Shown here: piece by piece, positions 1 to 11,370 of the stretch | How positions within the stretch are numbered: the first letter of the stretch is position 1 | How the letters are laid out: every line of letters begins with the position of its first letter | Source: Voacanga thouarsii | Lineage: Eukaryota > Streptophyta > Magnoliopsida > Gentianales > Apocynaceae | Length of the DNA stretch: 64,000 nucleotides | Direction of reading: 5' to 3' | Assembly: GCA_026120185.1 (NCBI GenBank) | Contig: JANUWF010001217.1 | Coordinates: 3,208,001 to 3,272,000 of the forward strand | The notes under the pieces: generated by a model | The model's database searches: none | What the model saw: the letters and a program-made list of their open reading frames with translations, nothing else | Told to the model about the DNA's origin: nothing | Program-made: the position numbers and the translations under genes

Positions 1-1750
1 CCTTTAAAAAATTAATTTAAACAGTTAATAACTAAAATTGTAGATATTTTAGTATGTTTTAGAATATCTATATCCCTTTGTTTTAGACTCTGTAGAAATT
101 CAAATGTAATTTTAACTGTAAAAGGATATTTGGGTAAGAAAAGGGTTTTCAAAATAATAGTGATTAAATTTTAACTAAAATAAAGGAATTTTATTACAAA
201 GAGCTTATGAAGCTACTATGAGTGTAAGTAGATAACGATTGTATTAAGATGAGTTTGTTTGAATGTAATAAAAATTATTAAATATATGGGATTAAATGGG
301 CCCAAGGTGAAATTAAATAAAAAGAATATAATGTGTTATGAGTATATAAAAATTTTCAAGAAATGAAAAGTATTTAAATTATTATTATTTTTGAATTAAA
401 GTAAGTTTATAGTAAATTTGATATGAAATTAGGATTGACAAATACAAATAAAAAAAATGATACAAAACTGTTGTTAATGTACCTTTTGGGATAATATTAG
501 TGGAATGTTATGCCTTTTAAATTAAAGAATACACCATCTAAATTTCATGTTATAAGAAGTATATTTAATCTGTATAGCCATTTTATAATAGTTTACATTG
601 TCGATGTTTTAGTTTATTTTGAAAATATAGACCAACACTTTAAACATTTATAGGTGTAAGTGGACAACAATTGTACTGAGATGAGTTTGTTTAAGTATAA
701 TAAAAATTATTAAATATATAAGGTCAAGTGGGGTCCAAGATAGAGTTAAATAAAAAGAATATGATGTGTCGTGAGTATATGACAATTTTTGAGAAACAAA
801 AATTATTTAAATTCTATTATTTTTTAATTAAATTAAGTTTACAATAAATTTGATATGAAGTCGGGATTTTAACAAATACAAATAGAAGAAAAAGATCAAT
901 ACAACATTGCTTTTAATGTATTTTTTAGATAATATTAGTGGCATATTATGCCTTTTGAATTAAAGAATACACCATTTGAATTTTATGTTATGAGCAGTAT
1001 ATTTAATCCTTATAGCCATTTTACAATAGCTTACATTGACGATGTTTTAGTTTATTTTAAAAAATAGACCAATACTTTAAACATTTAAAACATTTTTTTG
1101 ATATTATTAAGGCTAATGGCTTAGTAGTGAGTGCCAGAAGGTTAAGTTATTTCAAATTGACGTACGATTTTTATGACATAATTTAACAAATGGTGCATAT
1201 AAACTTATTTTAGAGCTATAGAATTTGCCTCTAAGCTTCTAGACAAGATTACATATAAAACTTAATTACAAATATTTTTAGGATGTTTTAAGTATATTTC
1301 TGATTTTATTCCTCGTTTTTTTAGAGAGTTATGTGAACCCTATATCAATGATTCAAATCTTGGGGTCTTGAACAAACCCAAAGTGTTTAGAAAATTAAAG
1401 GTATTGTTCAAAACCATCCTTATCTTAAAATTCTACATCCGTAGACAAATATGATTGTTGAAGCTGATGCCTTTGATATTGGTTACGGATTTTATCTATA
1501 GTTTTTTGTATTACTAAATTTTACGATGATTTGATAAATAAGATTTTTTTATTACAAATTGATAAAGTTACAAAAGAAGTCTTGGAAAACGATATTAAAA
1601 TTTTAGTTTCTAAATAAAATTTTGCTTGATGGCAAATAATTTTATCTAGTTTTGATTTTAAAATAGAATTTATTAAAGGAACTAATAATCCTTTATCTGA
1701 TTTCCTTACACGAAAATTTTTACAAAGAAAATACAAGCTACCACAATAAC
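1..1750 (+). pseudogene. Endogenous pararetrovirus copy B: RT-RNase H remnant
   Basis: Degenerate reverse transcriptase and RNase H of a caulimovirid polyprotein. Around 180-220 the text matches the start of the RT palm as seen in the other copies. The KFDMKSG block occurs twice (about 410 and 850) because the RT core is duplicated. The catalytic box reads YIVD at 594-605 (first Asp lost) and YIDD at 1032-1043 (intact). Downstream come an RNase H-like ADAFDIGYGF stretch (about 1460) and the RNase H end NNPLSDFLTRKF (about 1690), then ORF2. Stops and frameshifts are frequent, so no product is expected. The first 180 bases are too decayed to assign. Family placement (florendovirus/petuvirus-like) is inferred from gene order and motifs. 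Confidence 0.8.
222..1087 (+). repeat. Tandem duplication of the RT core, period about 432 bp
   Basis: Two head-to-tail units, 222-653 and 654-1087, both begin GTGTAAGTRGA. Each holds the same roughly 180-bp non-viral AT-rich segment followed by the RT core from KFDMK to just after the YxDD box. The segment interrupts RT between the residues before 222 and the KFDMK block, so it was inserted first and then duplicated together with the RT core. The units differ by scattered substitutions, so the duplication is old. Confidence 0.85.
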
Positions 1751-1751
1751 T

Positions 1752-2760
1752 TTGATGAGAGCAACAAAGCCCACATCTCAAACTACTCAAACTATCAAAC
1801 TAGATATTCCTCTACTCAAACTAGATATTCCTCTCAATGCTTCTAGCGATCAATTATTAAAGATAAAAATAGTTATGCCATGCAAATTCCTACCTATATT
1901 GAGACCACAAACACCAGCAAAACTAGAGGTTAAATTTACAGATCCATTACACTCCAGTAGAAAATTTCATATCCATTACACTCTGTAAGACTTTACAAAA
2001 ATTAGTTTTCATCCCAAGAATTATGTTTCTACAGAAAATCCTTCAGAGACTCGTGAATATTATGAATACATCCTAGTAGCAACTAATTCCAGTACAATAG
2101 AAAATGTTGTGAAAAATGATGATCCAAATAATTTTGCCCTTTCAAAGCTTACAACTAGCAAGATCCATAGTCCAAAGACTTGGACAGTTACAGGATATTT
2201 GATCCCAATTCAATTCCCTACTCCTTATAGACCTCCTTACTACAATTACTATGATTATAAAAAAAAATTGGTTCAACTTTTTTTACTTCAGGCCCTATAC
2301 CTATAGGTGGTTCATCTGGTATAGTGATGCAATTATAGATATTCTTCCAAGATAGTTCTATGACCGATGGTTATAGTTTGGAGGTAATAATACCATACTG
2401 TCTGACATTTTTAAAGTTCTATTTACTTGATACATAACAAAATTTTAGTTTGGATATTTACCACAACATATTCAGTGTTGTAAGTTCTTATGCAAAAGAA
2501 AAGTTTCTTACATTATTGCGTGGAATTTCTATTTCCACAAATTACATGAGATTGGATATTTCTGTCACGAGATTCATATTAAAGGATGGACTCCAAAAAA
2601 TAAGAGCAAAATAGACATGCCAACTATTACAGAAAAATCCAAGATGTCCAAGGCATAGATTAAGGCAAAACTCAAGCACTCTTATATATTGAGTCTTCCT
2701 TAGAGGACAAGGAATTAAGTCAATTTTTACAAGATAATAGTAACATTAGAGTTTTAACAG
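1752..2760 (+). pseudogene. Pararetrovirus copy B: second ORF (ORF2) remnant
   Basis: This follows RNase H directly, in the position of the second ORF in the other copies. Open stretches are 1752-1988 and 2109-2306. A frame with aromatic-rich text (around YRPPYYNYYDY, about 2220-2255, and a Trp/Phe-rich part to 2600) aligns in position and character with ORF2 in copies at 11371-12448 and 23503-24089. The function of this ORF is not known to me. Frameshifts occur near 1990, 2275 and 2340. Similarity to the virus fades at about 2760. Confidence 0.6.
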
Positions 2761-3885
2761 GTATGGCCCCAACACACGTCCATTAAGACTTTTAAAGATA
2801 GATGAGTGCTCATTATATACGTGTTTTCTATATAGATTGTACTATACTTGTTGTAGAATTTAGTTTAAATGACCACTCATCATTGTATTTTCACATTATT
2901 TTTTATAAGAATCATGTAATAAATGTTTGATAAATAATAAGGATGAAAAGGCTATACACGGCGCCATCTAGATCATAGCCTATAGCACAGTGTCATCGTA
3001 AGATTCTGAGATCAAAAGTTACTGAAGGCTAACAGCCCATTCCTATCATATTACACAGCGTCGTTCATTATCAGCATTCAAAAACATCCAAACATCCTAG
3101 AATCAACGGCATTGTGCATATCATATTAGACTCCGCTGTGCAGGTTTACAGTGCATAATAAAGGTCACACATCACGACATCGTTTGAGAGTTGGTACACT
3201 TAAATAAAGCATGCACGTCACTGTGTATAGCATCTCACACGATGCCGTCTAAGTTCGCACATAAGAATTCTGTTTAATTTCAGCAGCAATTTTTAGGACA
3301 TCCTCGACCCTATAAATAGAAGCAATATAGACAATAAGTGGTGGCCAGCACTGAGAGAAAATACCCATTCCAAGAAGAGAACATAGAAGAGAGATTTGGA
3401 GGTTGCTCAAGGGAGGATTGAAGATTCAAGATAAAGATTCTAGCCTATAAGTTTATTTTTATCTCTCTTTCTTTTGATTTCTCTTGTCAATGGGTATTTA
3501 TATACTTTAATTGTTCTTAAAGGGATGAACCCTAGTTAATTGATGTATAAAATCTACTATTGATTTGTTAATTTCCAATTCCTATTGAATGATTACTTGA
3601 TTTTATAGTGTTGGATTTATTATTTGGGTTGCTTGCTCCTAATGAATTTGAGAGATGTGGTTAGCAGTTGGATTCCAATTAATGGCTTTAATATGGGTTT
3701 TCCTTCGATTAACTTGAGAGAGGGGTTGGAGGATTAGAACTTGGTAATCATTGGAGATTTAATAACACTTAAAAATAGTTGCTTCTTAGGTTAATTTATG
3801 AGTTAGAGATACCCTCTAATTGGCTCAAGAATAGGAAATCTATAACTTGAGAAACAGGAGGCTTGTTACGTTTTTTTTTTTTTTA
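2761..3885 (+). other. Unclassified, LTR-like sequence
   Basis: No gene is visible. There is a TATA box (CCTATAAATAGAAG, about 3310) followed by purine-rich leader text and a pyrimidine-rich segment. The TGATAGGGG LTR family has the same layout (TATA, short leader, then a decayed run with GATTACTTGA-type motifs), so this may be part of a diverged LTR. It ends at a T14A6 run (3871-3890), next to an inferred inversion breakpoint. I cannot find defined ends or a target duplication. Confidence 0.35.
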
Positions 3886-4253
3886 AAAAAGGAATCAATC
3901 CCTAGTAAGCTAGCTACCACTTGTCTTTTTGCTCTTTTTCAATTTTTCCTTAGAAAATTAATCCTAGACTACTTTTATTAGTAGATTAATTTGTGAAGTT
4001 GAGAGGATACCTTGGAAGATCAAAAGCTCCAGTCTTTGAAGTGCTTCATGTGTAGGAGTAGGAATTTGGTAGGACTTCCAGTTAACAATACACCGAAGGT
4101 TACGATTCAGACAAGTCCTGGACAGCTTAACGATCAGCAGATTTCGGTTATTGCCACGATTTTTTCTAATTCTAGGGGAAAAAGTAATCATGTGATCCTA
4201 AAGTCTGATTTATTTTTTAATTCCACTACACTTGTATGATTCTCGTTTATTCA
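3886..4253 (+). mobile_element. Truncated copia LTR, 3' end
   Basis: This segment matches the reverse complement of 21576-21890, including the stretch around TGATTCTCGTT close to the LTR end. The LTR ends at 4253 (CA) and is followed by TTCTC and viral RNase H sequence. The other LTR of this family (23283) abuts the same five bases at the same viral position, on the opposite strand. It carries about 50 extra bases near 4080-4140 relative to the other copy. I read it as the 3' LTR of the element whose 5' LTR is at 21576-23283. Confidence 0.75.
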
Positions 4254-6450
4254 TTCTCTTGTCAGAAAATCAAGAAGAGAATTTGATTCTCCTTTGATAA
4301 ATTCAATATCAAAATTAAACTAGAAAGTAGTGCTTACCATATGGCAAAAATATGTTTTGTAACAAGGTTTTTCACATCTATTTGTAAAATATCTTTAGCA
4401 GCTTTATGTTAGTGTTGTGCCCTAGAGGCAATCACTTGTACATTATATATGATACATTTTATTTTTAAAAAAGGCATTATTTATCTTACAGTTTCTTTTT
4501 GTTTACTTTAAGTAATATAATTGTTCAATAAAGTCCCTAGTACAACACTGTGTTAAGGGAATCATGATAGAGATCATGATATGAGATTCCTACTACACTG
4601 GATAGTGTTAGTACTTAAATAGTTCCTAGTTATAGTATTAATGAGACATGACATCATTAATGTGTTAAGACTAGCATGTGTTAGACTTCCTGATTTGATC
4701 AGGCGGTGGTTCTCATAACTGTGAGTATTGAGATACTCAAAGTTAACACATTGATGTTTGTTAATGGAACAAGTTCATTGGATGACCTAACTTTGAGATA
4801 ATCATATGAATAACTATTTAGTGCCAGTGATATAATCTCAATATAGTAAACGTGCAATTATCCTTAGACTTGATATCTCCAAGGTACATTGTTTGCTGAG
4901 CTTTGTACTTTGATTCCAATCTCTGGAGCTCGATCAAGGGCTGTCTATGGAATGGATAGTGGGTACATTGTGAGGTAAACGAAAGTAGTCGAGAGAGTCA
5001 ATAAATGATTCACCACTCCTAATAGTAGGGGCGAATATTTCACGGCCACTTATAAGAATTACTACTCGGAAAGTCTTTGGCCAAGGCGATTGTATATTGG
5101 AAACAGTTCCAATTGATACACATCTAAAGTAGTGGGTTCCTGGTACAAGTACTATTGTATTCGGACCAGAATTAATTCTGAAGGGAGTTGGTACTAATTC
5201 CGTACTCCAAATTGAATGAGATATTGTATGGTAAAAGGAGTTAATTGCACTGAAGTTTGTTATTGAAGGGTTCATGTCAAGCCACTTGACTTCCTGGACT
5301 CTTGAGTGGTCATGATGTGTTGCTAGATACCGCTCATGATCTGGGAATATGGGTTTATTAATTGATGAATTAATAAACCAGTCCTGATTAAAATTAATAG
5401 GATTAATTCTAATTAATTATGGATTATTAATCTCAAAAACGTTTGGATTAATTCATATTCTCTACCAATTGACTGGGAAACCTAATAGGTCACACACAAT
5501 AGAGGATTATATACTCAAGATATTATTTGATAACATAGTGGGGTTAATTGAGAGAAAGATAAGTTGTTGTGGACAAATTATAATTAGTTATAATTTGTTA
5601 TACAAGTTGTAATTGTGAGAACTTGATGTTTTCAATTACAATTAGGGAACTCTAATTGTTTTAGAATTCCAGATTTTTTCAGTGATTTTTCGAATTTATG
5701 ATGATATAATCGAAAAACCCTAAAGGTGATTCACGTGAGAAAAATAGCAGCCACCTAAATCTTCTCTTCTTCTTCTTCTTCTTCTTCTCTCTCGATTTGA
5801 TCTTGAAGAGGAACCCTAGCCGCCACTTAGAATTTTTGCCAGCACAGAAAACTACGTGCTTGAGTATTCCTCTGTGTGGATTACTATTAGAGATAATCAC
5901 ACAATGTGATTATAGTGGGTAAACGTTCAACTCACGTGGAGGTTGATCACGAGGATTGCTGGATCGCGCCTCAACTTGAAGAAGAAAATTTTGTTCTTCG
6001 CACGATCACCCAAAGGTAAAAGATGTTACCTTTATTGTCGTTATGTCTTGTTTTTCACACATAGAAGAGTCCTGGGAGGGTATCTCGATTTATTTTTCGC
6101 TACATCATATGGGATACGAGCCAGAGATACCCAGCACTTTGCAACAAATATGAAGAAGAAACTTTTTGTTTACCAAATCATCTTGAAATTTAGAAATACA
6201 TAGAATAATTGAAAGGATTTCATTCTTGATGGTGCTATAATTTTTTTGACTGGATAACCAAATACCCAAATGATATCTGACTAGTTGTTTGCTGAAAGAA
6301 TCAGATTTCTTTTGTTTGAGGATACCTCTATAACTAAGTTCAGAGGCATCAGTTTCAACAATCATGAAAGCATTAGAATTTGGAATTCCAAGACAAGGAA
6401 GTTTCTTGACAAGCATTTTAATTTTCTGAAAAGTTTGGGTCTGTTATGTA
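4254..6450 (-). pseudogene. Pararetrovirus copy A: RNase H remnant, split by a solo LTR
   Basis: This is the RNase H domain ending the copy A polyprotein. The first half (6416-6137) is open for about 90 codons and shows ETDAS with the catalytic Asp region and KNEILSI with the expected Glu. The second half lies at 4406-4254, separated by the solo LTR 4407-6136. The same sequence appears again at 12663-14697, so copy A has terminally redundant RNase H ends, as expected for a concatemer or a permuted circular template. The reading frame is broken in the second half. Confidence 0.8.
4407..6136 (+). mobile_element. Copia solo LTR (Angela/BARE-like start)
   Basis: The LTR starts TGTTAGTGTTGTGCCCTAG and ends CCAGCA. 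Flanks are CTTTA (4402-4406) and CTTTG (6137-6141), a 5-bp target duplication with one mismatch. Removing it rejoins RNase H, as seen by comparison with the copy at 12780-12850. The GTGCCCTAGAGGCAAT start is typical of Angela/BARE-type copia LTRs (inference). A (CTT)n run lies at 5761-5787. No internal region is present. Open frames on either strand inside it are not meaningful. Confidence 0.85.
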
Positions 6451-7500
6451 CCCTAAGCAACTAGATTTTTGCAAAGTCGTTTATATAGTGGTTCACAAAT
6501 TTGTCTAAGATTCGGGATAAAATTAGAAATGTAATTGATGCATCCTAAAAATTGTTGTAACTTAGTTTTTTTCTTTAATTTCATCTGGGAATTTATCTCC
6601 AAATTCTATAGTTCTACATATTGGTTTATACATATCTTGGTGCAGTTCATGACCTAAAAAGAGAATCTGCGTTTAACATAATTTCAGTTTCTTAGCATTT
6701 ACTACCAACCCATTTTTCGTGATAGTATCACGAAAAAGAGATAGATGTTTAAAGTATTGATCTAGGGTTTCACTAAAACTAAGACAACATTGATGTAGAT
6801 AGTGGCAAAGGTTATATGAGGTGTAAAAATGTCATTCAAAACCTTTTGAAATTCACTTAGAGCATTCGTATGGAGAAAAGGCATAACATTCCATTCATAT
6901 TTACCAAAGGAACTTTAAAGTTGTTTTATATCTATCCTCTTCTCTAATTTAGATTTGCCAAAATCCTGATTTCATATCAAACTTACTATAGAGAACTACC
7001 TTATAAGCTTATTTTAGTAAATCTCTTTTATTTAGAATTAAGTTTCTTATCCATTTTAAGGCTTTATCCAATGACTTATAATTAATAACTAATCTAGGAG
7101 CACCACATTCATTTTCAGCATTATTATTAGCATAAAAACTGAATAAGACCAAGAAGACCTAGATTCACGAGTGATTCATTTACTTAATAATCCTGAGATT
7201 TCTTGTTTGCAATATTCGAGAAGTTCTTAATTCATTTAAATAGGTCATGCTTTAGTTGCTATCATACTTTCATTAAAGTTATCTTTATAGGGATACATGC
7301 TTTTTCCTATTCTAAAAGGCAGTAGGTATCTCAGAACAGATGTAACTTTCAATTTTTTTTTCTTATAAACTCTAATTTATACTGAATTTCATGTGATTCC
7401 AAATGTTCTTGGATTCTTTTATATTTGATGTCTTCTTTTAAAAAGTTGATTTGATTCTGTTGGAGAATGATTTTCATTTTTAAAGTATTAATGTCTTTAC
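6440..7500 (-). pseudogene. Pararetrovirus copy A: reverse transcriptase remnant
   Basis: Read on the minus strand, the text shows RLVINYKSLDKALKWIR (about 7100-7050), KFDMKSGFWQI (about 6975) and the catalytic box at about 6787-6800. That box reads YINV where YIDD is expected, so both Asp residues are lost. Several stops interrupt the frame. It continues into RNase H at 6416. In a functional virus this enzyme copies pregenomic RNA to DNA in the capsid; this copy cannot encode an active enzyme. Confidence 0.8.
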
Positions 7501-7559
7501 TTTGTGGTCTTAATAAAAAAGGAAAAGTAACTCAGATGGATCCTATGTTAATGTGGACC

Positions 7560-8193
7560 CCATGTTGGTCTACTTCTAAAGGATATATCTGAGTTAAAGA
7601 AGATATATTCTTCATTCAGGTATTTGATTAGAATAAAAGAATTTACAAAGTAAAACTAATTATTACGAATATAGGCATTCGAGAGTTTATAATTAATTTG
7701 GAGTAGGCTTCCAAAAGCAGAATATAATTTAGTAGCTATTTTCTCATAATATTTGGTGTGAATTAAGCCTTCTTGAATGCAGGTTTGATCGGCCCCTGAA
7801 TCTAATAAAGTTGTTATTTTAATAACAAAATCATCTACTTTGAGAATAATAGGAATATACCATTTTTGAAAAGTAGTTCTAAAAATCGCAGAAATATATT
7901 TTTCTCTTTGAGTATCTTCCACAAGTGTCAAGGATAGTACCATCTAAAAGTAGTTTTTCCATTTTTAAATGTAAAAGATCTATATTAGTGTCATTAATAT
8001 CTGTGATCCTTTGTTCATTTTGATCTTTTAGTTGTTTAATTTCTTGTTTTAAAATATTATTTTCTATATATAAGTCTTGTAAAGAGATAGCTTCTTCTTC
8101 TTTTTCTTTGTTTTTAAATCTATAAAAAACTTCTTTAAGATTATACAGTTCTATCTGTTGTTTGGGATTTAAAACCATCTTTTTTTCTTTCAA
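7560..8193 (-). pseudogene. Pararetrovirus copy A: coiled-coil linker and aspartic protease
   Basis: Two overlapping open frames, 8193-7879 and 7943-7656, in different registers. The first is rich in Glu, Lys, Leu and Ile with heptad-like spacing (QDLYIENNILKQEIKQLKDQ), suggesting a coiled coil between coat protein and protease. The second holds LLDSGADQTC, the retropepsin active site (D-S-G), in a protease that would process the polyprotein. The frame change near 7940 is a frameshift relative to the continuous polyprotein. Related sequence lies at 54660-54263. Confidence 0.8.
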
Positions 8194-9560
8194 TAGATAT
8201 TCTCTTTTAATATTTTCATCTTTGAATATGATCTAAGAGTTCAAAGAATAATTCTTTATTAGTTTTTGTAATAACATTGATTTTACTTGAACTAATTATA
8301 TTAATTTCTCCTATGGTACAGGTACAAATTCCAATACATCCACAAGAAGAGACATCACTTAAAGTGTTACTATCAGAAGAATTTCAAAGATTTCATCTAT
8401 ATTACTATCAAATTCACTGCAGTAGAGTTAGATTCATCATGAATATCATAGATTTTATATAAAGTTTCTTATCTAAAGAGAGTTCATTTACTTTCTTTTT
8501 CTTTTTCTGTCTTAGTATACATTCATCAGCTTTATGACCTTTTTTTCCATAGAAATAGCACTTTATGTAGTCTTTATCTTTTTCGTCTTTTGTCCTTTTC
8601 TTTCGAATTTTTTGTAGAGGATTTTCTTTTAGATTTAAACTTTTTCTTTCATTTTTTAGAGGGAAGTTTGATAGGAGCATATCCAAAGATTTCACAGAAA
8701 TTCCTAATTCCTTTTTGGAATTCTTATGATATTATTCTATTTGAGCTTAGAGTTTTAAATCACTATAGAGATCTACTCCTACTTGATTCATATACTCAAT
8801 TAATCAACCATAAAAGAGTGTTTCATAGAAAACATCATTACCCCAATCTGATTTAAGTTTTTATCTATTTTTTAAAAAATAATTGAGGTAATCCAGAGAT
8901 AAATCGTTCTTTCCAAAAAGCATGGTGACAATCATATTTGAGTATTACTTTTTGAAAAAATATATCTTTATACCATTTAAAATCTTGTAATTTAGGGCAT
9001 GTTAAATTAGTAAGAATTTCTAAACTTCTATCAGCTAATCGTTGAGGATTCCCTATAAAATGTTGAGCTAAAGTAAATATAAAAGTGTTTAAGCAGTTTG
9101 GCACTATTTCTATTGTTGTAACAGGTTGGCCTTTTGTATCTACAATGGTTTTGACTTGTACTTTGGAGGCATTCATAATTTCAAGGCGTTGTTATTCAGT
9201 CAAATAGTTATGCCACCACCCATGAAGGACTTCAGTAAAACCAGTAGCCAAAATATAGAGTACATAGATCAGAATTGGAAGTATTATGACATTGCATGGC
9301 TATTACAGCCATAATCATTTCTTAGATAACACTTAGAATTTGATATTAATACATGCCATTAATATTCCATTCGATAATATCTTGGCCAGAAAAAGCTACT
9401 CGAGTATCTAAATATCTTTCTTCGAAATGAATATCAAGAAAAAAAAAGGTCGAGGATAGTAATTACGAGTGTAAGGATTTGAAAAACGTATAGGAATTAG
9501 TTGTTTCGTTTTAAAGGTTAATCTATTAAGATTTAAAGGATTGGTTTCATTGACTATTTA
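8194..9560 (-). pseudogene. Pararetrovirus copy A: coat protein remnant
   Basis: The open stretch 9176-8865 contains FWKERFISGLP, a motif typical of caulimovirid coat proteins, and upstream (about 9420-9340) is ERYLDTRVAFSGQDIIEWN. The basic C-terminal part (8695-8414) is Lys-rich and holds a zinc knuckle written CYFYGKKGHKADEC, where the second Cys of the CCHC pattern is Tyr. A Lys-rich tail follows the knuckle. Stops near 8850 and 9320 break the frame. The product would package the genome; homologous sequence lies at 55630-54660. Confidence 0.8.
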
Positions 9561-10481
9561 TATATGTGCTTTAGAGGAGGTTTCAGAAACATCTTTGGTA
9601 TTTAATTGTTTAAATTTGTCAGTTAAATCCTTTAAAATATCTAATTCATCGATTTGAAAATCTCCTTTTGACAATTTTAAGTTTTTATCCTTATATAAAA
9701 TTAGTTTAAATATTAGGTTAGGATCTACAGCTTGTTTTGGATCATATTATTTTAATCTAGGCATTTCTCTAATTGTTGATTTATTATCTAATTGTTCTAC
9801 CTTATTTGCCATAGTAATCAAGATTTGATTTGTATAATTATTTTGTTAAATTACTTTATTTAAAACTCTATTCATAACATCACCTTATTTATCTTAGTTT
9901 TCTACTTTAAAATGGGAGGTTGTGATAATGTGACGTTCAACATGGATTTTAATTTCTTCAGAAAGAGGGATTATATATATTTTTTACTTCGTTTTTCACA
10001 ATATACCATTTTCTAGCAATCATATTGATAGATTCCATTTGATTATATTTTCTAGAATATTTATACTAATTTAAAAAGTCTAAATGTTTTTGAAATTTCT
10101 TTAGAACAGAATAATATTCTTCTCGTAGTTTAGGTCTTTCATTAGGCTTCACGGTAGGAAAATACCAATCTATTTTCAGTTGATTACAAGGTCTATTCTA
10201 TAAGTTTTTTAAGAATATTTTATCTAATTTAAATTCATCATTAGAAGAAATTGTCATTACAGTTTTTGACTTTTGCATTTTTGATTTAGTAGGGCTTGAT
10301 GATTTAATACTATAATTTTGGACTAAGTCATAGATTCCTTTTTCATAGACTATATCTAACATTTTTGTTAGCATTTTTTAATTCATTAATCTAGATTCAT
10401 TTTTATCTAATTGAGAACTAATTTCAAGATCATTTATAGTTTCAGTGTCAATGTCAGATAAGTTTGAACTAGAAGCTACAG
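9561..10481 (-). pseudogene. Pararetrovirus copy A: movement protein remnant with core deleted
   Basis: The N-terminus matches the movement protein at 54038, but the start codon has changed (copy at 54038 reads ATGGCT, here GTAGCT). At about 10310 the text jumps from the LVQNY region straight to the SSSPTKS linker. The roughly 800-bp core present at 53160-53870 is missing, so the 30K-type domain that targets plasmodesmata is gone. The linker to the coat protein (10300-9890) is the same sequence found at 34966-35455. Confidence 0.75.
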
Positions 10482-10860
10482 TTAATAGGGAACTTTCTCT
10501 TTCTTATCTAGACAATTAGTAACCTTTAATGTTTTTACTATATTATTCTCTAACGTTTCTTCCTAAGACAAACCTATTTACCATGTTTGGATTGAGAGCT
10601 ATAGGACCACCTTGGGGTCTGGGCCAATACGCCATCCCAGGCTATCCTTGGCCTAATCCAATCTGTTTTGGGCTAATCAATATATGAGCTGCTCTCACAA
10701 TTACTACTTAACCACATAGTGGCAAGAACAATTGAAGAAAATAAAGAAAGAGAATAATAAAGAAGAAAGATTAAAGACTACTAAGTTTTTAATTGAAGAG
10801 AAAGTAAGGAGCTTACTCAAACATGATTAATTGAATCATGATGAGTAAAGAATGAACATG
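10482..10860 (-). other. Pararetrovirus copy A leader
   Basis: Non-coding leader between primer site and ORF1. It contains a GC-richer patch (10600-10690) in otherwise AT-rich DNA. Its counterpart is split between 34869-34965 (+) and 54039-54262 (-), which together cover almost all of it; about 70 bases are missing between the two pieces. Confidence 0.65.
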
Positions 10861-10872
10861 GCTCTGATACCA
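10861..10872 (-). promoter_or_regulatory. Primer binding site for initiator Met-tRNA
   Basis: Read on the minus strand this is TGGTATCAGAGC, the site complementary to the 3' end of plant initiator Met-tRNA that primes minus-strand synthesis in caulimovirids. It is exact in this copy. It fixes the orientation and start of the viral map for copy A. Confidence 0.9.
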
Positions 10873-11370
10873 AAAGTATGCAGCCAGGAGTTGTTCTTGA
10901 ACCTTTATTGATTTTATTGCTTATATGGATTGGGAGTTACAGAATAGAAATGTTAAAAAATACAAATTTTTGAAATTAAAATAAAAAGTAATTGATTTCT
11001 ACATACAAAGAGTTTTCTTTTGAAGGATTAGTAAACTCGCTCTACATTTCATAGAGGAATTGGAGCCTTAAATAGGCTGAAGTGGTATAGCTTTCCCTGA
11101 GTGTGTTTTGCATTATTGTTAGGAGGTCCACAACATGTGAAGTAGGCATTAGGCTATCGGCCACATATAGAATTTGTTCCAAGATTCTTTTTGAATGGAG
11201 GGGTCCACTGTATTTGTCGGTGTAATGAATGATTTTGCAGATGAGGTCTATGATCGAATAAGTGGCTTTGACATGTTGTATAGCTGGAGTTGTCGAAATT
11301 CTCTTTTTCTCTTGGAATGAAGTCTTGTCATTATAGACTTTGACAATGGTATGCTACAATAATACTAGTT
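10873..11370 (-). promoter_or_regulatory. Pararetrovirus intergenic region: promoter and polyA signal
   Basis: Between the end of ORF2 and the primer site, read on the minus strand. A TATA-like TATTTAAGG lies at about 11066-11075, and overlapping AATAAA-type signals lie at 10903-10917. Spacing (TATA about 150 bases before polyA, polyA about 40 before the primer site) fits a pregenomic RNA with a terminal repeat. The same block is at 34351-34856 on the plus strand. Confidence 0.65.

Noticed and set aside
222..406. Intron in reverse transcriptase
   Set aside because: The segment has GT...AG ends but is present in both tandem units with poor splice consensus; an insertion is simpler. Left as a test in the findings.
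1521..1790. 89-codon minus-strand frame
   Set aside because: Antisense shadow of the plus-strand RNase H remnant of copy B.
4934..5275. 113-codon minus-strand open frame
   Set aside because: Lies wholly inside the copia solo LTR 4407-6136, antisense to it, with no recognisable domain.
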